Program-made: the position numbers and the translations under genes
NCBI GenBank assembly: GCA_031761405.1
Contig: JASEVX010000017.1
Location: 9,239,675-9,303,674, forward strand
DNA length: 64,000 nucleotides
Direction: 5' to 3'
Origin: Serripes groenlandicus
Taxonomy: Eukaryota > Mollusca > Bivalvia > Cardiida > Cardiidae
Shown here: piece by piece, positions 58,741-64,000 of the stretch
Layout: each line of letters opens with the position of its first letter
Numbering within the stretch: the stretch's first letter is position 1
Notes under the pieces: model-generated
Database searches by the model: none
The model's input: the letters and a program-made list of their open reading frames with translations, nothing else
What the model was told of the DNA's origin: nothing

Positions 58741-59925
58741 GACTGCACAGACCCTCGAAATCATAGTACATTATAATGTAGAGTGATATGCCCGTAGTGG
58801 TACATTTAACGTGCTCTATATTTTATCAAAAGCAATCGGCAACAGAGAATTGTTGTAAGAATTCTGAGAATAGTTCAAAGGAAAGTACTGGGTATTTGAG
58901 TTTGAATCAATGTTTGCATACTTCTGATTGGTCTATGAATCGATGACGCAATTACGCCAATAAATATTGTACGGGGTGACCCTTTGTTACTATAATATGA
59001 TACTTTATGGTATGCAGGTAATTATACATCAGTTGTTATTCGCTGTTGTTTTTGTTACTTTACTACACAGACGGGGTGATAATATAGTGTACTATCTCAG
59101 TTCTTTTTTCCTTCACGCAATGAACAACACTGTCAAGAGTCAAGTCACACACACGTTATCATTCGAAGGCTGGCTACGTTAACTATAATTAAAAACATTT
59201 CTTCAAAACTCATTGGAAAATGATAACAATTCTGTGAGCTGGAATTAATCTCAACTGGTTGCCCAGTTTTTATAGGTCGATTTTACAGCTATGTCTGTAC
59301 CATGTACAAGAGCAGTTAAGGTTGTAAGTACACACGCACTCTTTCAGTCAATCTGTCTATATACTAAGGCTGTCAGCGATTAATCGGTTAATCGGTTAAC
59401 CGTATGTAATTCGATTAATTGGTTAGAAAAATTAAGTAACCGAGGACTCGGGAAAAGAAGTTTAAAATATATACACAGTTGTATTTTACCTTTTGCTCTT
59501 TCCAATTTGTCACACGTAATATTCACACCTCGATCGGGAATGTTTACATAACTGTGAAAACGACCGCACTGGATTGTATTGATGACCGTTTGTTATCGAA
59601 TAATCGTGGCTGATCTTACGATCAATTACAGGACAGTTTGTTTCGTTTAAAAAACCTTTAATGTCTATTATATGATAATGATTTATTAATGATATTGGAA
59701 TGAATTTGATAAGTTCGAATTGTTGTATTTGTAGATTGTTTACCAACAATATTAGAATATTTAAAGAGTAGTTTTTAGTTAATAATTCATTTCCCCTTAG
59801 TTGGTATTTAAAGATATTATAAATCGTATAACGGTTACTTCGTTAAAATTAATAATATTTTCTTAACTATAAATAGAAAAAACAATGGTTGACACAAATG
59901 AAAACGTTCCGATAACAACATTCTA
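58741..59925. other. No gene recognised; one hAT-like end
   Basis: AAGGCTGTCAGCGATTAATC and GGTTAATCGGTTAACCG at 59366-59402 resemble the ends of hAT transposons. No partner end or transposase was found. Confidence 0.4.
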
Positions 59926-60552
59926 TATATATATATATACATACTTACATATCTGTCTGTCCCTCTCTGACTGTGTTTCTCTCTCTATCACTTTCTATAT
60001 ATGTTTCTACATATATCTCCTTTTACGTATACATATCTGTTACACTGTATGTCTGTCCCTCTCTGTCTCTGTGTGTCTCTCTATATATATCGTTCTCTCT
60101 CTCTTATCTATGTCTCTCCCCATGTATATTTCTCTCTCTCTCTTACTCTCTATATATAGCTCTATCTTTCTCTCTCTCTCTCTCTCTCCTTGTCTATTTT
60201 TATATATATATATATATGTATCTCTTTCCCTCTCTCTCTCTCCCTCTCTCTCTCTCTCTATATATATATATCGCTCTCTCTATCTCTCTATCTCTCCTCC
60301 TACTCCTCTCGTCTCTCTATATTTGCCTGTCTGTATGTCTGTTTGTTTCTACATATATCTCATTTCATGTATATATTTTACTCTGTCTGAATGGGTGTCT
60401 GTCGGTCTTTCTAATTCCATGCCTCCCTCTGTATCTCTGTCTGTCTACCTATCTGCCTGTCTCCGTCCCCCTCTCTATCTTTCTCTCTCTCCCCTCTCTC
60501 TCTGTCTCTATATCTCTCTCTCTTTTTATCTCTCTCTGTCTCTCTCTTTTTT

Positions 60553-60593
<41 letters not shown>

Positions 60594-60608
60594 TTCACTC
60601 TCTCTCTC

Positions 60609-60643
<35 letters not shown>

Positions 60644-60804
60644 GTCTGTCTGTCTGTCTGTCTCTGTCTGTCTGTCTGTCTGTCTCTCTGTCTCTGTCTT
60701 TGTCTCTCTTTCTGTCTCTCTGTCTCTATCTCTCTGTCTCTCTGTCTGTCTCTTTCTCTCTGTCTCTGTCTCTCTTTCTCTCTCTCTGTCTCTCTCTCTC
60801 TGTC

Positions 60805-60837
<33 letters not shown>

Positions 60838-60856
60838 GTCTCTCTGTCTGTCTGTC

Positions 60857-60941
<85 letters not shown>

Positions 60942-61010
60942 ATCTGTCTCTATGTCTCTCTCTCTCTCTCTGTCTCTCTCTCTCTCTGTCTGTCTCTGTC
61001 TCTGTCTCTG

Positions 61011-61079
<69 letters not shown>

Positions 61080-61132
61080 GTGTCTCTCTCTGTGTGTGCC
61101 TCTCTCTCTCTGTGTCTCTCTGTGTCTCTGTC

Positions 61133-61221
<89 letters not shown>

Positions 61222-61250
61222 ACTCTCTATGTATCTATCCCCTCTATCTC
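59926..61250. repeat. CT-rich simple repeat tract
   Basis: About 1.3 kb of CT repeats mixed with CTGT (60640-60905) and CTAT phases. Long frames (Ser-Leu, Arg-Glu) are artefacts. Confidence 0.95.
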
Positions 61251-61643
61251 ATGACATGGCATGAGTAGCGATATTTGGGAAGACAAAGAACGTGCCTATG
61301 CAGGAATAATTACTAGTTATAATGAATACGTTTATGAATTAATAATGAGACTTCACCATAAACATCACTTTATCAATCATATAGAATTTTGTTTTCAACC
61401 CTTACGCATTTACAACTCTATATAGTTAAATCGTTTAGTTCGGAAAATGAAAATGCGTACTACTACATCATATTATTTTTGTTAAGATTTGTTTTCGGCT
61501 GTAGTGTCTGTCGTTGCATGCCTATGTATGTCCTCATGTGTATACGTATGTAGCACCACTGGACGACTTTGAAAAAGTCTAGCCCAAAAATGTGAATTAT
61601 CAAGAAATGCACGTGTAGATATTGACTATACAGTCAAATATGA
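61251..61643. other. No gene recognised
   Basis: Unassigned sequence. Confidence 0.4.
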
Positions 61644-61901
61644 GCCGTTTCACGAGAAACCAAACATTATGGTGTATGCGTAATGTATCGACCCAGATCA
61701 GCCTGCGCAGTCCGCGTCGGGTCATCTGGGTCGACACGCACCGTCATAGTGGGTTAGAGGTATAGAGTTATGATTCCTGAAACAGAAAATTCACAGGAGG
61801 CTAAAAGTGTTTGTCCGGGTTAGCCTGCGCGGCATGACTAGGCTGATCCGGATCGATACTTTACGCAGAGTCCACAATGTTGGTTTTCTCATGGGATGGC
61901 T
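61644..61901. mobile_element. GCCGTCCCGCGAG hairpin element, full length
   Basis: GCCGTTTCACGAGAAACC at left and TTTTCTCATGGGATGGC at right; interior GCGTCGGGTCATCTGGG, CCTGAAACAGAAAATTCAC and CGCGGCATGACTAGGCTG. Confidence 0.85.
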
Positions 61902-62059
61902 TATATGTGCTAAAGAATACCCTTGTACAGCAGTTCCTTGTCTATAGCAACCACACTTTAAATATCCAGATTAATAATTTTCTTAATAAATGACCCGCAG
62001 TTAAAGACCACCTGTGATAAAGACCAGATTGTTCTCTTCCCATGGATGGTCCAACATAC

Positions 62060-62195
62060 GTTGGAATTCATTTGAAAACATTGTGGCAAAAGGAGAAATT
62101 GATCATTATGAGCCAGTTTTCCATTTGAAAAACTGTTTCAAAAGTCCTCTGCTGCAGGTTGTCAGAAAGCGTCTTTTAATGGGAAAGCTTTCAGA
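62060..62195. mobile_element. AACCCTTTCCC hairpin, partial
   Basis: GAAAACATTGTGGCAAAAGG, AGAAATTGATCATTATGAG, CCTCTGCTGCAGGTTG and AATGGGAAAGC. Confidence 0.75.
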
Positions 62196-62275
62196 TACGA
62201 AAACGTCTATAACTGAGTAAATCATACACATATTCCTACAAGAGGTCACATGTTTATAAATGTAACCACAACATA

Positions 62276-62523
62276 TCGAGGGCTTGGCGTGAAACGGTTG
62301 TAACTTAAATTGGTATTTTTTTAACAAGGTTAATCACCTCGCAATAAAGTCTTTATAAGCGTTAACTCATTTTACTTGGTAAACAATGGAAATTTAGATG
62401 CCATTGCTCGTTCTGAGCAATGGCACCTAAATTTGCATTGTTTACAAAGGAGTCAAAATTGCCCCTAAACCAGGGTTTTCAAAATAGGTTTTTAGTTACA
62501 ACCGTTTCACGCCAAGCCCTCGA
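62276..62523. mobile_element. TCGAGGGCTTGG-ended MITE, longest copy
   Basis: TCGAGGGCTTGGCGTGAAAC and GTTTCACGCCAAGCCCTCGA are perfect ends, with GGTTGTAAC extending inward. The centre GCCATTGCTCGTTCTGAG and GAGCAATGGCACC is itself a dyad. Confidence 0.9.
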
Positions 62524-63282
62524 TATTTGGTCATACCTCCTGGTGTATCGTGCAAGAATTATACAACCTAATTTGTTTAAAAGGCATTTTTTTCAATACG
62601 TCTATGTTTCTGTTTAAAGCAACTGCGTGTCCTTTACTAAGTTTACAGTATCCGATCAAATAATATTTAATAATTTTCAATCGCCATAATATGTTGAAAG
62701 TGCATGACATATATTCCATTTATACCGCCTGAGTCTTTTGAGACTGATGCACATCGGGCTATTATCTCTTTCAGAATGTCTAGAGGACTGCATAACGCAA
62801 GTTTGTATTGTCAACTTCTTGCACGAATAAATTCAAATCAGTTGAAACTTCAACACCTCCACCCAGTGTAAAATAGATGTATGCATCACGTGGTCTTTAT
62901 AAGGGAAAGCGATAACCAGTTAATGGTGTGGGAACGATGGGTAAATGGTCCAAGTTGGTAATTACGTTAAGAAGACAAAACTTGTTTTTAGACCTTTCCC
63001 ACATACAGCAGACGACTGGGGAAATGAAAGTATAGATTTGATAGAGTAGAACACATTGCAGCAGATGGAGGAATTGTTCATAATGAGCTGTATCTTTCGC
63101 CTCATTGTTTTCAACTCTTATTTGCAGTATATGCGTTAGAAAGCGTCTGTATTTGGCTAAATGCTCCCGAATGTACTGCTAGAGACCAACGGAAGTAGCG
63201 ACCAATGTAGGTCAAGGTCGACTTGTGCCATATCCGTGCAATTCGCCGAGCAAATTTAAGAAATCGTTTCTATTGTTTATTT
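62524..63282. other. Spacer with a degenerate AACCCTTTCCC hairpin
   Basis: GACCTTTCCCACATACAGC, GCAGACGAC, TTCATAATGAGC and GAAAGCGTCTGTATTTGG at 62992-63155 are traces of the hairpin family. The rest is unassigned. Confidence 0.5.
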
Positions 63283-64000
63283 GAACCACAGGGACTTTCT
63301 CCTCTAAAAATAGATATTACCCTATATATGCATATATATTAACAAGGGTGGACACAGTTTTCTGGGTCGCCTCGCTTCAACTCACTTTTTTCAAAGTATT
63401 CGATTAAATATATGAATTTTGAGTACGGAATCGATCAATAATGCTTTTCTCTATCGAACTATACCAAAATAACGTGAATTTGTTCTCTCTACGTATGTTA
63501 ATTCCTTTGAAATATTCGCGAATTCGCAAAAAGGACAACAACCTGGACCAAAAACGAAAGGACCTTCTATCGACTTTTCGGAATATTTCTTTTTTTTTTC
63601 GTTGCGGTAATTGTCAGTGATATTGCGATTATTTTCTGTAACACGAACACTTACCATTTAGCAGCGAAAAAATCCGAATCATTCCGAAATGTTTCCTGGA
63701 AACATAATCGCAATAGAAGGTACTTTCGTTTTTGGTCCAGGTTGTTGTCCTTTTGGCGAATTCGCAAATATTTCATAGGAATTAACATATGTAGGGCGAA
63801 CAAATTCACGTTATTTTGGTATCGTTCGATAGAGAAAAGCATTATTGATTGAGTCCGTAGTTCAAATTTATATTTTTGTTCGAATACTTTGAAAACAATG
63901 AGTTGAAGCGAGGCGACCCAGAAAACTGTGTCCACCCTTGTTAATATCTATGCATATATAGGGTAATATCTAGTTTTAGAGTAGCATGTCCCTGTGTTTG
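63283..64000. mobile_element. Foldback element, CAGGGACTTG-ended family, reaching the window end
   Basis: Left arm about 63283-63575, right arm about 63700-64000, inverted. Shared phrases include AACAAGGGTGGACACAG, TTTTCTGGGTCGCCTCGCTT, CTCTATCGAACTATACC, AATAACGTGAATTTG and GACAACAACCTGGACC. The 125-base centre has CTTTTCGGAATATTTC. The last bases TGTCCCTGTGTTTG pair with ACCACAGGGAC at the left, so the element is probably complete. Confidence 0.85.

Noticed and set aside
59885..61268. 459- and 431-codon Ser/Leu frames
   Set aside because: They are readings of CT and CTGT simple repeats.

Overview
The window looks like nuclear DNA of a bivalve mollusc, probably an imparidentian clade such as the dreissenids, myids or venerids. 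The reasons are intron-rich AT-biased sequence, tRNA-derived SINEs whose tails resemble molluscan SINE ends (GGCGTTAAACCCC-like), 5'-truncated LINE copies, and very abundant hairpin elements of the kind seen in bivalve genomes. There is no sign of prokaryotic organisation. The species is not decidable from the sequence alone.

Host genes are sparse. The best one is a 385-codon terminal coding exon at 11861-13018 (+) with an N-terminal Ras-association domain of the RASSF9/RASSF10 type. A splice acceptor abuts its ATG and two AATAAA signals follow the stop. A possible 178-nt cysteine-rich exon with both splice sites lies at 15597-15774 (-). At 49772-53016 (-) there is a long broken coding region. 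It carries an XPG/FEN1-like nuclease signature and a C-terminal CXC cysteine cluster, and is interrupted by at least three frameshifts. It is probably a decayed mobile-element or expanded-family gene.

Everything else is repeat-derived. 0-5 kb: AT-rich arrays, a local duplication containing SINEs, and short-period arrays. 5-10 kb: a block duplicated at 25.7-27.5 kb; the first copy was later hit by a LINE with an 8-bp target duplication. 13-17 kb: SINEs and hairpin MITEs. 18-29 kb: a cluster of four large inverted-repeat (foldback) elements: 1.87 kb (18156-20024), 4.5 kb (20115-24659, with a LINE inside its left arm), 2.9 kb (25257-28161) and 0.75 kb (28264-29016, with a 9-bp target duplication). 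29-30 kb: a 1-kb GAA-rich tract. 30-49 kb: hairpin elements, a SINE inserted in a SINE, and a 77-bp array. 54-61 kb: 58-bp and 46-bp arrays and a 1.3-kb CT tract. 61-64 kb: more hairpin elements, ending in a large hairpin that has a miniature relative at 45.5 kb.

The window is therefore mainly a record of nested insertions. Dispersed families recur many times: a GCCGTCCCGCGAG-ended hairpin (12 copies), an AACCCTTTCCC-ended hairpin (over 10 copies), a TCGAGGGCTTGG-ended MITE (3), a CTTTCAGCGCCGAA-ended MITE (3), and several tRNA-derived SINE families. All alignments were made by eye, so boundaries are approximate unless a target duplication is given.
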